Both the position numbers and the translations under genes were made by a program. A DNA stretch of 15,347 nucleotides from Candidatus Woesearchaeota archaeon. Its GTDB lineage: Archaea; Nanobdellota; Nanobdellia; Woesearchaeales; GW2011-AR9. The notes under the pieces were generated by a model. The model was given only the letters and a program-made list of their open reading frames with translations. It was not told where the DNA came from and did not search any database. Below are positions 6,483-13,040 of the stretch, in pieces. Within the stretch, counting starts at the first letter, position 1, and each line of letters begins with the position of its first letter. Location: NCBI GenBank assembly GCA_016179995.1, contig JACPCC010000074.1, positions 1-15,347 of the forward strand, in the 5' to 3' direction.

Positions 6483-7553
6483 CTAAACCAGTTCTATTCC
6501 TAGTTCTTGGCTTAAAGCACGTGCTTTACGCTCAGTGTGTTTGTTATCAATCTTACCTAAAATCCAAGGCGAGTTGACTCCAGTAATGATAGTCATGACA
6601 GTTAATTTGCCTTTCATATCATCAGCAACTCTTGCACCCCAGATAACGTTAGCATCCTCATCCAAACTTTCTGTAACTAGCTCACCAATATGAGATACTT
6701 CATCCAGAGTCATATCCGGTCCACCAGTGATGTGGATTAAAGCACCTGTAGCGCCTTCGTAGTTGATATCTAATAAAGGATTGCTTAGAGCACCTTTAAC
6801 GGCTTCTTCTACTCTATTATTTGTATCTGAACTACCTACACCAATAGCTGCTACTCCGCCGTTTGACATGATAGCTTTAACATCTGCGTAATCTAAGTTA
6901 ACTAAGGAAGGCACAGCAATAGTTTCAACAATACCTTTAATCATCGTGGCAATCAATTCGTTAGCTACAGCAAAAGCTTGTTGAATAGGTAGATTTCCAG
7001 CAATCTGTACTAAGCGATTGTTGTCGATAACAATTACCGTATCTGATACTTGTCTCAATTGCTGTAAACCAAATTCTGCTTTGTCGCAACGAGCTCTTTC
7101 AATGTTGAAGGGCATAGTTACAGTTCCAATAACAATTGCACCCGTATCTTTAGATACTTGAGCTACAACCGGAGCTGCTCCTGTTCCTGTTCCTCCTCCC
7201 ATACCGGCACAGACGAAAACCATATCTGCACTTTTCAAGGCTTCTTTAATTTGAGTCAAAGATTCTTGTGCGGCTTCTGCTCCTTTATTTGGAAAACCGC
7301 CGCAACCTAATCCTCGTGTGCAATCTTTACCAATAAGAAACTTACGATCCGCACCAGTAATTCCTAAGTGCTGCTGGTCGGTGTTAGTTGCAATAATTTC
7401 TGCCCCTTTTATTCCTTTTTTATAGAGCCAACCAACCATGTTGTTACCAGCTCCGCCAACGCCAATTACTTTAATGTTGGCTTGGTTCAAATCAAATTCT
7501 GGCTCAGAAGCAGACGATAATCCGCTTAAGGCCTTCTCCACAATAAATTCCAT
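6483..7553 (-). CDS. ftsZ: Cell division protein FtsZ
   Basis: Tubulin-like GTPase that polymerises into the division ring, here 356 residues. The start is taken as ATG 7553 because GAGGTG sits six bases before it; the GTG at 7562 overlaps that site and is unlikely. Motifs visible are the N-terminal VIGVGGAGNN loop, the tubulin signature GGGTGTGAAP around residue 125, NxDxAD in the T7 catalytic loop (NLDYADVKAIM), and the C-terminal domain ending GVNSPWILG. The protein stops about 26 residues after that motif with ELGIELV, so it lacks a long disordered tail. The gene is preceded by a 430-base leader/promoter region and followed by tandem repeats and RNA-like elements. The stop is TAG, which argues against TAG being read as sense in this genome. 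Archaeal FtsZ1/FtsZ2 subtype is not resolved. Confidence 0.97.
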   Translation of the reverse strand: MEFIVEKALSGLSSASEPEFDLNQANIKVIGVGGAGNNMVGWLYKKGIKGAEIIATNTDQQHLGITGADRKFLIGKDCTRGLGCGGFPNKGAEAAQESLTQIKEALKSADMVFVCAGMGGGTGTGAAPVVAQVSKDTGAIVIGTVTMPFNIERARCDKAEFGLQQLRQVSDTVIVIDNNRLVQIAGNLPIQQAFAVANELIATMIKGIVETIAVPSLVNLDYADVKAIMSNGGVAAIGVGSSDTNNRVEEAVKGALSNPLLDINYEGATGALIHITGGPDMTLDEVSHIGELVTESLDEDANVIWGARVADDMKGKLTVMTIITGVNSPWILGKIDNKHTERKARALSQELGIELV

Positions 7554-7555
7554 TT

Positions 7556-7624
7556 TTACCACCTCAAGTTTTTTCTATTTGTTTCCTTTTTGTTTTTTTT
7601 CTTTTTTTTATCTCTTATTTATAT
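7556..7624 (-). promoter_or_regulatory. ftsZ promoter and ribosome binding site
   Basis: In the minus direction GGGGATATAAATAAG (TATA element at 7624-7616) lies where an archaeal TATA box would set transcription start near 7595, giving a leader of about 40 bases. A purine-rich, A-rich leader follows, then GAGGTG-GTAAAA-ATG, a near-perfect match to the archaeal anti-Shine-Dalgarno. A second TATA-like ATATATAACC lies near 7665 within a 7-bp inverted repeat (AAAGGTT..AACCTTT). Confidence 0.5.
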
Positions 7625-7955
7625 CCCCCTAATATACTCCCAAACATATATATTATACCACCTAAAAGGTTATATATCAGCGGAACCTTTCTACTTTTTA
7701 GAAGCCTACCAGCTTAAACCAAGAAACTAATAAGTAAGTTGAACCAGAATTTACCAAATACAATTTACTTTATACCAACCAAAACCAACCAAGTAGAGCC
7801 GTCAAAAGTTTACCAGACTTTTGTGGCAATTAATCTTTTTTTAAATAATATTTCTTAAGGTATATCCAACCACTATTTAAGCATTTATGTGATTAAGAAT
7901 ATATTCTAGTTACTACTTTGAATTAAAGAAAAAAGATAAACCCCCAGTTATTTGT
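7625..7955. other. Intergenic stretch with no gene seen
   Basis: Between the nitroreductase and the ftsZ promoter I see no supported coding frame. On the minus strand the stretch carries GGTTGGTTTTGGTTGG (7790-7775), a two-layer G-quadruplex pattern, and a hairpin AAAAGT/ACTTTT (about 7803-7822). The rest is AT-rich. Confidence 0.5.
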
Positions 7956-7992
7956 CGTCGAAAAAGAAGAGAAGAAAAAGGCAAGAAAAAGA
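7956..7992 (-). terminator. T-rich terminator after nitroreductase gene
   Basis: Directly after the TAG of the nitroreductase gene, the minus strand reads several T5 tracts separated by C/G-containing spacers, typical of archaeal T-tract termination. This suggests ftsZ is transcribed from its own promoter. Confidence 0.45.
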
Positions 7993-8736
7993 CTAATAAT
8001 TAATAATATACTCTTTTTCCGTTTTCTTTTCGGACTTTTCAGTTTTATCTTTTTCTCCCGATTCATCTTTCGCATCTGGTTTAGAATCCGATTTAAATAA
8101 TTCTTTGCCTTCAGAAATCACTTGTTTGACAGCACCTGCAGCCGCGTCTTTCTTCCTCGCTAAAATTGAAGCAATATCATTCATATATTTAGCTGGATCT
8201 TTGATACGGCTGCGCCATTTAGAAAAATAAGTAATAGGTTCTAGAGGAAATTTTGGCGGTTTTTCTGGTGTGTCTTTAGCATGCCCTAAAGCGACGATAG
8301 ACTGAATACTAATTTCTGCCGGAACATTCAACAGATTTCTAACCCCTTCTTCATCGAAAGCTCCCACCCATCGTGTTCCTAGACCCAGAGAATGGGCTTC
8401 TAGAAGCATATTTTGCGTTACTGCTGCACAATTTTGGACAGTATATAAATTTCTACCACGAGAGCCATAATAACGTTCAGCTTTTTCCGGCTCGGCGCAA
8501 ACGACGATAAGTATCCAGGCCAGGGCAATTTCATATTGACCATAACACAATTCTGCTAGGCTTTGCTTTTGATCTGAATTATAGACTAAAATAAATTTCC
8601 AATTTTGCAGATTCCCGCAGCTGGGAGCATGCCTGCCCGCATCTAAAACACGAGAAATATTTTCCCAGGAAACAAATTTAGGCTGGAATTCTTTAATAGT
8701 ACGACGGGATTTAATTAAGTCTAAGATGTCTGACAT
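7993..8736 (-). CDS. Nitroreductase-family flavoprotein with charged tail
   Basis: 247 residues. Residues 1 to about 205 match the nitroreductase fold (FMN-dependent NAD(P)H oxidoreductases): the N-terminal SRRTIKEF with phosphate-binding Arg, then APSCGNLQNWKF, then LGLGTRWVGAF and the C-terminal GHAKDTPEKPPKFPLEPITYF. The substrate cannot be told from sequence; family members reduce nitro compounds, quinones or flavins. After the catalytic domain comes an unusual extension of about 40 residues, rich in Lys, Glu, Asp and Ser (DESGEKDKTEKSEKK), ending EYIINY. It is probably disordered. A GTGAT element eight bases before the ATG may be the ribosome binding site. The gene stands between a HIT-gene remnant and a T-rich terminator, and nothing nearby gives a pathway. 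Confidence 0.88.
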   Translation of the reverse strand: MSDILDLIKSRRTIKEFQPKFVSWENISRVLDAGRHAPSCGNLQNWKFILVYNSDQKQSLAELCYGQYEIALAWILIVVCAEPEKAERYYGSRGRNLYTVQNCAAVTQNMLLEAHSLGLGTRWVGAFDEEGVRNLLNVPAEISIQSIVALGHAKDTPEKPPKFPLEPITYFSKWRSRIKDPAKYMNDIASILARKKDAAAGAVKQVISEGKELFKSDSKPDAKDESGEKDKTEKSEKKTEKEYIINY

Positions 8737-8882
8737 TTATCTATCACTTTGAGTTTTATCTTTTTAATGATATTTTAGGTTTCTTTTTTTTAGTTTTTAT
8801 TAATACACTACACTTTACCAATATCGAAGTATTATCTGCTGGTATTTATAGCTTACGCTGTGTCTATGATTAAATTGTTCTG

Positions 8883-8978
8883 TTAAAAAGAAGAATAAGC
8901 TAAAATGTTTTTTGTTTCATAAACAATAGAACTGAATAATTTCTTTGCAACTATCTTACAGAAAGTGCATTCTGCCAT
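8883..8978 (-). pseudogene. N-terminal remnant of a HIT-family hydrolase gene
   Basis: A 31-codon frame from ATG (8978) to TAA (8885-8883). It encodes MAECTFCKIVAKKLFSS followed by IVYETKNILAYSSF. This matches the start of HIT (histidine triad) nucleotide hydrolases, which typically open with CxFCKIV, then SxxVYED, then LAFLDI. The zinc-type CxxC is kept, but translation stops exactly where the LAFLDI strand should follow. The catalytic HxHxH motif is absent from all three frames of the next 140 bases. The start is three bases after the stop of the surface protein gene upstream, so it looks like an operon partner that lost its 3' end by deletion. It could still be translated as a tiny Cys peptide. 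The similarity is clear to the eye but short. Confidence 0.65.
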
Positions 8979-8981
8979 AAC

Positions 8982-9788
8982 CTACCCTTTCAAACTTATT
9001 CCAGCAGTAACTTTACTCACTTCTTTGCCATTAGTGTCTACAAGCGTTAAAGTGATATCTACGCTGTTCAAATCTCCGACAGAACCTTCATTATAGGCAA
9101 AACCTTGAGGAATACGCACACTAGTACTAAGTGTCTTACTAGCGACTATTTTCTGCAGTGATAAAGGCAAAGGTATTTTCTTCTCAAAGTCAGGATAACC
9201 TTCTACTTCCATAATCAGATGGTCCATTTTGATAGGGCCTTCTTCGCCATTCTTAATAGTTATAACTACATCTGTAATCTTGCCCCAAGTGGTTTTCCAT
9301 TCTTTTCTTACACTAGTTAAAGCAATAGAAACTTTAGTGTATTTAGTGATATATTCCGTATCATCTACTTCTGCCGTCGGTGTATCAGCATCTGCAGTTG
9401 TCACAGTATTATCGGCTGCGGTATTAGATGTATCTGCTGCTGAATCTGAGGTATCTGCCGTATTGGAAGCAGTAGTTGTAGATGTATCTGAAGTGTCTTC
9501 ATCCGCAGCATTATCATCTGTAACTTTACTTTTAGTAGCAGAAACTTTCTCTACATCTGCATCGTCGTTATCGCCAGCAAACATACCTGTAAAATTGAAA
9601 CTAGGCCAATCAATTGAATCAGAATCCGGATCTGCAGTTACACGACCTAAGAAAAACACTGCCAATAATACACCTAAAATTAAAACAGATTTAATAACTT
9701 TACGAGGAGTTATCTTGATAGTAATAGGTTTGTCTAAAGGACCATTCTCCATATCATTTCGTGGATGGTGAAAAAAGTGTTTGTCCAT
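8982..9788 (-). CDS. Membrane-anchored surface protein with Thr/Ala/Asp linker
   Basis: 268 residues from ATG 9788; a TTG at 9803 would add five residues but is less likely. Residues 1-30 are a His/Lys-containing cytoplasmic head. Residues about 31-48 are one hydrophobic helix (SVLILGVLLAVFFLGRV), predicted N-in and C-out. Residues about 70-145 are a low-complexity linker almost entirely Thr, Ser, Ala, Asp and Asn, probably extended and a glycosylation target. The remaining 125 or so residues look like a beta-sandwich ectodomain (VSIALTSVRKEW, ITDVVITIKNGEEG, ISLKG at the end). There are no Cys, in contrast to the giant surface protein nearby. I do not recognise the family. It is transcribed divergently from proS, with TTTATATAGG near 9869-9861 as TATA element, and is followed three bases after its stop by the HIT remnant. 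Confidence 0.72.
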   Translation of the reverse strand: MDKHFFHHPRNDMENGPLDKPITIKITPRKVIKSVLILGVLLAVFFLGRVTADPDSDSIDWPSFNFTGMFAGDNDDADVEKVSATKSKVTDDNAADEDTSDTSTTTASNTADTSDSAADTSNTAADNTVTTADADTPTAEVDDTEYITKYTKVSIALTSVRKEWKTTWGKITDVVITIKNGEEGPIKMDHLIMEVEGYPDFEKKIPLPLSLQKIVASKTLSTSVRIPQGFAYNEGSVGDLNSVDITLTLVDTNGKEVSKVTAGISLKG

Positions 9789-9860
9789 GGTGATTACCAA
9801 CAATTTTAGGATTAAATTAATATTAATTACCCTTGAATATAGTTTGAGAGATAGATATTC

Positions 9861-9924
9861 CTATATAAACTTTTTGCTAAACTTGAGATTTAATATTAAA
9901 CTTTTCACGTAATATTTATATAAA
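9861..9924. promoter_or_regulatory. Divergent promoter region between surface gene and proS
   Basis: On the minus strand TTTATATAG (about 9869-9861) precedes the surface protein start by about 75 bases. On the plus strand TTTATATAAA (9915-9924) precedes proS by about 65 bases, with a second TATAAAC nearer (about 9945). The boxes are recognised by sequence and spacing only. Confidence 0.45.
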
Positions 9925-9986
9925 CCTGCTTTTTATAGTGAAGTTATAAACCTAAAATAGACAATCTGAGTTTAATCAAACCAAAA

Positions 9987-11057
9987 ATGAACAAAGAAAA
10001 CAAAAACAAAAAACAGCACCAAAACAAAGATTCAGCGTCTAAAAATCAAGCTAAAGATTATAACATTAAAACCTCTTACACTAAAAGCTCCGACACCAAA
10101 AATTTCAACATTAATAAAAATTCTGTTTCTACCTTTCCATCTAACAAACCTAACACCTCACAAAACACCAAAGGTCTGCAGGCTAAAAAATCAGAAAATT
10201 TCAGTGAATGGTACACTCAAGTTATTCAAAAAGCGGACTTGGCAGATTATTCCGTGGTCTCAGGATGTATAGTCTACAAACCAAATTCTTATGCCATTTG
10301 GGAAAAAATTAGAGATGTTACTGATAAAAAATTTAAAGCCATAGGGATACAAAATGCTTACTTCCCCTTATTTATTCCAGAATCCTTGTTAAAAAAAGAA
10401 GCCACTCATTTACAAGGCTTTTCTCCAGAAGTTGCTTGGGTCACTCAAGGCGGAGATACACCATTAGGAGAAAAACTAGCTATTCGCCCTACTTCTGAAA
10501 CAATCATGTATGATTCTTATTCAAAGTGGATTCGCTCGCATCAAGACTTGCCCCTGCGTTATAACCAATGGAATAATGTTGTAAGATGGGAATTCAAACA
10601 TCCTGTTCCTTTTTTGCGTGGACGCGAGTTCTTATGGAATGAAGGGCATACTTGTTTTGCTACTAAAGCTGAAGCAGAAAGTGAAGGCCCACAAATCATC
10701 GGCATTTATGATGATGTATGTAGAGATTATTTAGCTCTGCCTAGCTTAATAGGTCGCAAATCTGAAACCGAAAAGTTTGCCGGCGCAGAATATACAGTCA
10801 GTATGGAATTCGTAGTACCAAACGGAAAAGCCATTCAAGGACCGGATTTTCATCATGATGGACAGATATTTGCCAAAGCGTTTGATATTACTTTTATGGA
10901 TCAAACTGGCCAGAAACAGCATGTCTGGCAGAACACTTGGGCTATTACTACTAGAATGATAGGTGTTATGGTCGCTATTCATGGTGACGATAAAGGTCTA
11001 ATTATACCACCCAAAGTTGCCGCTACTCCTGTTGTTATAGTCCCTATAATTTTTTAG
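9987..11057 (+). CDS. proS: Prolyl-tRNA synthetase, N-terminal and catalytic part
   Basis: Class II aminoacyl-tRNA synthetase charging tRNA-Pro with proline. This frame gives 356 residues. Residues 1 to about 70 are a Lys/Asn/Gln/Ser-rich extension not typical of the family. From about residue 71 the family sequence begins (NFSEWYTQVIQKADLADYS), followed by the catalytic core: the proline/ATP pocket around RPTSETIMYDSYSKWI, motif 2 near VVRWEFKHPVPFLRGREFLW, and the ITTRMIGVMVAIHGDDKGLIIPP block with motif 3. The frame ends inside the first strand of the anticodon-binding domain (VVIVPIIF) at TAG 11055-11057. The rest follows in the -1 frame. It is the archaeal/eukaryotic type. It should be essential, so a true null is unlikely unless another copy exists. 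Confidence 0.93.
   Translation: MNKENKNKKQHQNKDSASKNQAKDYNIKTSYTKSSDTKNFNINKNSVSTFPSNKPNTSQNTKGLQAKKSENFSEWYTQVIQKADLADYSVVSGCIVYKPNSYAIWEKIRDVTDKKFKAIGIQNAYFPLFIPESLLKKEATHLQGFSPEVAWVTQGGDTPLGEKLAIRPTSETIMYDSYSKWIRSHQDLPLRYNQWNNVVRWEFKHPVPFLRGREFLWNEGHTCFATKAEAESEGPQIIGIYDDVCRDYLALPSLIGRKSETEKFAGAEYTVSMEFVVPNGKAIQGPDFHHDGQIFAKAFDITFMDQTGQKQHVWQNTWAITTRMIGVMVAIHGDDKGLIIPPKVAATPVVIVPIIF
11049..11057 (+). other. Frame break in proS at a T6 run
   Basis: The zero frame reads ATT-TTT-TAG across six T. Resuming one base earlier (TTT-TTA-GAA-ATA) restores the ProRS sequence. This could be a one-base homopolymer deletion in the assembly, a real mutation, or -1 slippage of tRNA-Phe on U6. About ten residues usual for the family (between VPIIF and the EIKAKLEK helix) also seem to be missing, so a small deletion may be involved. 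Confidence 0.55.
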
Positions 11058-11566
11058 AAATAAAAGCTAAGCTAGAAAAGATAGGCTTTGCCGTCAAATT
11101 AGATGATCGTGAAGGTTATTCTCCTGGATGGAAATATAACGAATGGGAAGTAAAAGGTATACCACTAAGGTTAGAAATTGGACCAAAAGACTTAGAGAAA
11201 AAACAAGTACTAGTTGTACGCCGGGATACTGGAGAAAAACAAGCCTTGCCTATCAACGGAATTGATGAAGAAGTTAAACTTATTCTGGACCAAATTCAAG
11301 ACAATTTATTGCATCGAGCAGAAGAATTATTAGATAGTTCTATAGCCCAAGTTAACAGTACTAAAGAAGCTGAAAAAGCTTTGGAAAATAAAAAGATTGT
11401 ATTTGGAGCTTGGTGTGCTACTGCCGGCTGTGAAGAAGAGCTTAAAACAAAATTTGCTATCAAGACATTAAATTCACCATTAGAACAAGCCGATCTTAAA
11501 ACTATGAAATGTTTTGCTTGCAGTGAAAAAGCTAATAAATGGTTCCATTTTGGTAAGAGTTATTAG
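11054..11566 (+). CDS. proS: Prolyl-tRNA synthetase, C-terminal part (-1 frame)
   Basis: The 170-residue continuation of proS. It holds the remainder of the anticodon-binding domain (FAVKLDDREGYSPGWKYNEWEVKGIP, then LRLEIGPKDLEKKQVLVVRRDTGEK) and the C-terminal zinc-type domain of archaeal ProRS. In the latter, Cys occur as WCATAGC and CFAC, and the protein ends WFHFGKSY, the usual terminus of the family. No plausible start for independent translation is seen before a Met far inside the domain (11246), which would omit most of the anticodon-binding domain. I therefore read it as one broken gene with the previous entry, rather than a split enzyme. It is followed by a T-rich stretch at 11610-11640 suitable for termination. 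Confidence 0.88.
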   Translation, partial: LEIKAKLEKIGFAVKLDDREGYSPGWKYNEWEVKGIPLRLEIGPKDLEKKQVLVVRRDTGEKQALPINGIDEEVKLILDQIQDNLLHRAEELLDSSIAQVNSTKEAEKALENKKIVFGAWCATAGCEEELKTKFAIKTLNSPLEQADLKTMKCFACSEKANKWFHFGKSY

Positions 11567-11650
11567 GAATCAGTAAATTATAATTTGGTTGGATCTTTAT
11601 TAGGTAGCAGATTATGAGTTTTATATTTTCTATATTTCAAGACCATTTGG

Positions 11651-11660
11651 TTTTTAAAAA
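11651..11660 (+). promoter_or_regulatory. TATA element of a leaderless gene
   Basis: TTTTTAAAAA is centred about 28 bases before the ATG at 11684, the spacing expected when transcription begins at or next to the start codon. No Shine-Dalgarno is present, which supports a leaderless mRNA for the small gene that follows. Confidence 0.5.
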
Positions 11661-11683
11661 GAGGCTAATTACTATCTTAAAGA

Positions 11684-11974
11684 ATGGCCGCAGAAGAACC
11701 AATAGTTAATCATAAAACTGAAGTAACCCTAGAAAATTTAATTAATTCTACGAAAGTAGTAGTTAATGGTCAAAAAAGCATAAGAAAATATGTTTTAATA
11801 TTATATGAGGGTGATGATTCAACCGCACCAGAAAGTTTACTAAATCGCTTAGATAAAGAAAAAATTACTTGTTTTGTAATCCCTAAAACCGATTATATTG
11901 AAGAGAAATCACGACCACAAGATTATAAACAGAATTATTATTTAGTTGATATTTCTATGTTGAATGTTGTTTAG
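11684..11974 (+). CDS. Small hypothetical protein (96 aa)
   Basis: A 96-residue frame with a well-placed TATA element and a compact alpha/beta composition. An N-terminal amphipathic segment (VTLENLINSTKVVVNGQ) is followed by a strand (KYVLILYEGDD), a helix (PESLLNRLDKEK), a strand (ITCFVIPKTD) and a C-terminal strand (NYYLVDISMLNVV). There is one Cys, no membrane segment and no signal peptide. I do not recognise a family. It stands alone between proS and the convergent uS2 gene, so context gives no function. Codon use and the promoter argue that it is real. Confidence 0.6.
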   Translation: MAAEEPIVNHKTEVTLENLINSTKVVVNGQKSIRKYVLILYEGDDSTAPESLLNRLDKEKITCFVIPKTDYIEEKSRPQDYKQNYYLVDISMLNVV

Positions 11975-11999
11975 GAGAAATAAAAGAAATAGATTAAAA

Positions 12000-12158
12000 G
12001 TATTTGTTTAGCTCGGCGCGGTCAATAGGTTTTCCGAGCGTAACCATTCGTCAGATGATTCAAGTTCCCCGCCAGATAAATTAAATTTATTGTTTTACAC
12101 CGACTACACATTTATAGCGGGGCGAGGAAAACAGACCGCAAAATTGCTAAACAAATAC
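12000..12158 (-). ncRNA. Rod-like inverted-repeat RNA/terminator candidate
   Basis: Four co-linear helices nest symmetrically. P1 is GTATTTGTTTAGC (12000-12012) with GCTAAACAAATAC (12146-12158), 13 bp. P2 is GCGGTC (12018-12023) with GACCGC (12134-12139). P3 is GTTTTCC (12029-12035) with GGAAAAC (12126-12132). P4 is CCCCGC (12067-12072) with GCGGGG (12117-12122). An alternative GCTCGG/CCGAGC hairpin (12011-12016/12034-12039) competes with P1-P3. The G+C of the helices is far above the surroundings. It lies 46 bases past the uS2 stop and is followed in the minus direction by T-rich sequence. It could be a 3' UTR/terminator shared by convergent genes or a separate RNA; no known family signature was seen. 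Confidence 0.5.
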
Positions 12159-12204
12159 GATTAAATTAAAGAACATAAAAAAAATAAGAAATAAGATTAA
12201 AGCC

Positions 12205-12810
12205 TTATTCTTCCATGAATTCTTCCATCTTTGCCGGCATTTCTTCATTTCCAGCGAGCAGACCCTTATTTTTCATAAAGTCTCTAGCCATCAGATAGAA
12301 TACCAAACCTACTGATTTTTTACCTTTGTTGTTGCAAGGCACGACTAAATCAATATTATTTGGCTGGTTGTTAGTATCACATAGAGCAATTACTGGAACA
12401 CCAGTTCTGTTAGCATCTTCTACAGCGTTTTTGTCTGTAAATGGATCACAAACCATAATTAACTTAGGTTCGATAAAAGTTTCTAATTGAGGATTAGTTA
12501 AAATTCCAGGCGGATAACGAGCAGTAAATACTTTAATACCAGTTAATTGATGCAGCTTCTTCAAAGCTTTCCATCCGTTTTCACGACGGCTGACGATTAA
12601 AATATCTTCAGCATTATATTGGCAGACCATATTAATTGCTAATTTAATCCGCTCATCAATCTTCTTCAAGTTCAAAACACTAAGGCCATCAGGTCTAGTT
12701 TTGTAAATGAAATTACTCATATACTTCGTTTTAAACTTCGTTCCGATATGGATACCAGATTTTAAGTACTCATTGGAATCTATCAATAAAATTTCTTGTT
12801 CGTCTCCCAT
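12205..12810 (-). CDS. rps2: Small ribosomal subunit protein uS2
   Basis: 201-residue archaeal/eukaryotic-type S2 (Sa/RPSA family), a component of the 30S body-head junction. Typical sequence is seen throughout: the N-terminal YLKSGIHIGTKFKTKYM and FIYKTRPDGLSVLNLKKIDERI, the DILIVSRRENGWKAL region, then TGIKVFTARYPPGILTNPQL and EPKLIMVCDPFTDKNAVEDA, and finally PVIALCDTNN with DLVVPCNNKGKKS. The C-terminus is a short acidic Met/Glu tail. The start at 12810 has GGAG eleven bases upstream. In many archaea rps2 sits in a larger ribosomal/RNA polymerase operon; here it stands alone with its own promoter and a leader of about 160 bases. Confidence 0.97.
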   Translation of the reverse strand: MGDEQEILLIDSNEYLKSGIHIGTKFKTKYMSNFIYKTRPDGLSVLNLKKIDERIKLAINMVCQYNAEDILIVSRRENGWKALKKLHQLTGIKVFTARYPPGILTNPQLETFIEPKLIMVCDPFTDKNAVEDANRTGVPVIALCDTNNQPNNIDLVVPCNNKGKKSVGLVFYLMARDFMKNKGLLAGNEEMPAKMEEFMEE

Positions 12811-12972
12811 TTTATGTTCTCCATTTGTTTTTTAATCTATTTACTTCAGAGCAAAGTAAAACAAACAAGAATTAAATAATTATTCTCGTCTGCATTTTCT
12901 TTCGCCTCATGCAGCAATGTCCTGCTTATCTGCACCGGTAATTTAGTTTTGATTAAGCACAACGTTGGCTTT
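12811..12972 (-). promoter_or_regulatory. Long uS2 leader with two exclusive hairpins
   Basis: If the TATA element at 12994-13003 is used, the uS2 mRNA has a leader of about 160 bases, long for an archaeon. In it, on the minus strand, CTGCAT (12914-12909) can pair downstream with ATGCAG (12895-12890). The same CTGCA can instead pair upstream with TGCAG (12934-12930). These two hairpins exclude each other. This would suit autoregulation by uS2, but is unproven. Confidence 0.3.
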
Positions 12973-12993
12973 AAAGTGCTTATTTAGAGGGTT

Positions 12994-13003
12994 ATTTATA
13001 AAG
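12994..13003 (-). promoter_or_regulatory. uS2 promoter TATA box
   Basis: The minus strand reads CTTTATAAATAAC, an excellent archaeal TATA element, in the gap between the HEPN and uS2 genes. It predicts transcription start near 12970. Confidence 0.55.
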
Positions 13004-13040
13004 ATTTGGGATGGAAATTAGAACAGTTGAGATAATTAGA

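Noticed and set aside
9229..9771. Plus-strand open frame of 180 codons rich in Val, Ser and Ala
   Set aside because: It is antisense to the Thr/Ala/Asp linker of the surface protein; low complexity keeps the opposite strand open.
12000..12158. tRNA-like or 5S-like gene, or integron attC site, in the rod element
   Set aside because: TTCAAGTTCCCCGCC resembles a T-loop and acceptor end but lacks a matching T-stem. 5S conserved loops are absent. The arm ends do not fit the attC RYYYAAC/GTTRRRY boxes, and no integrase is nearby.
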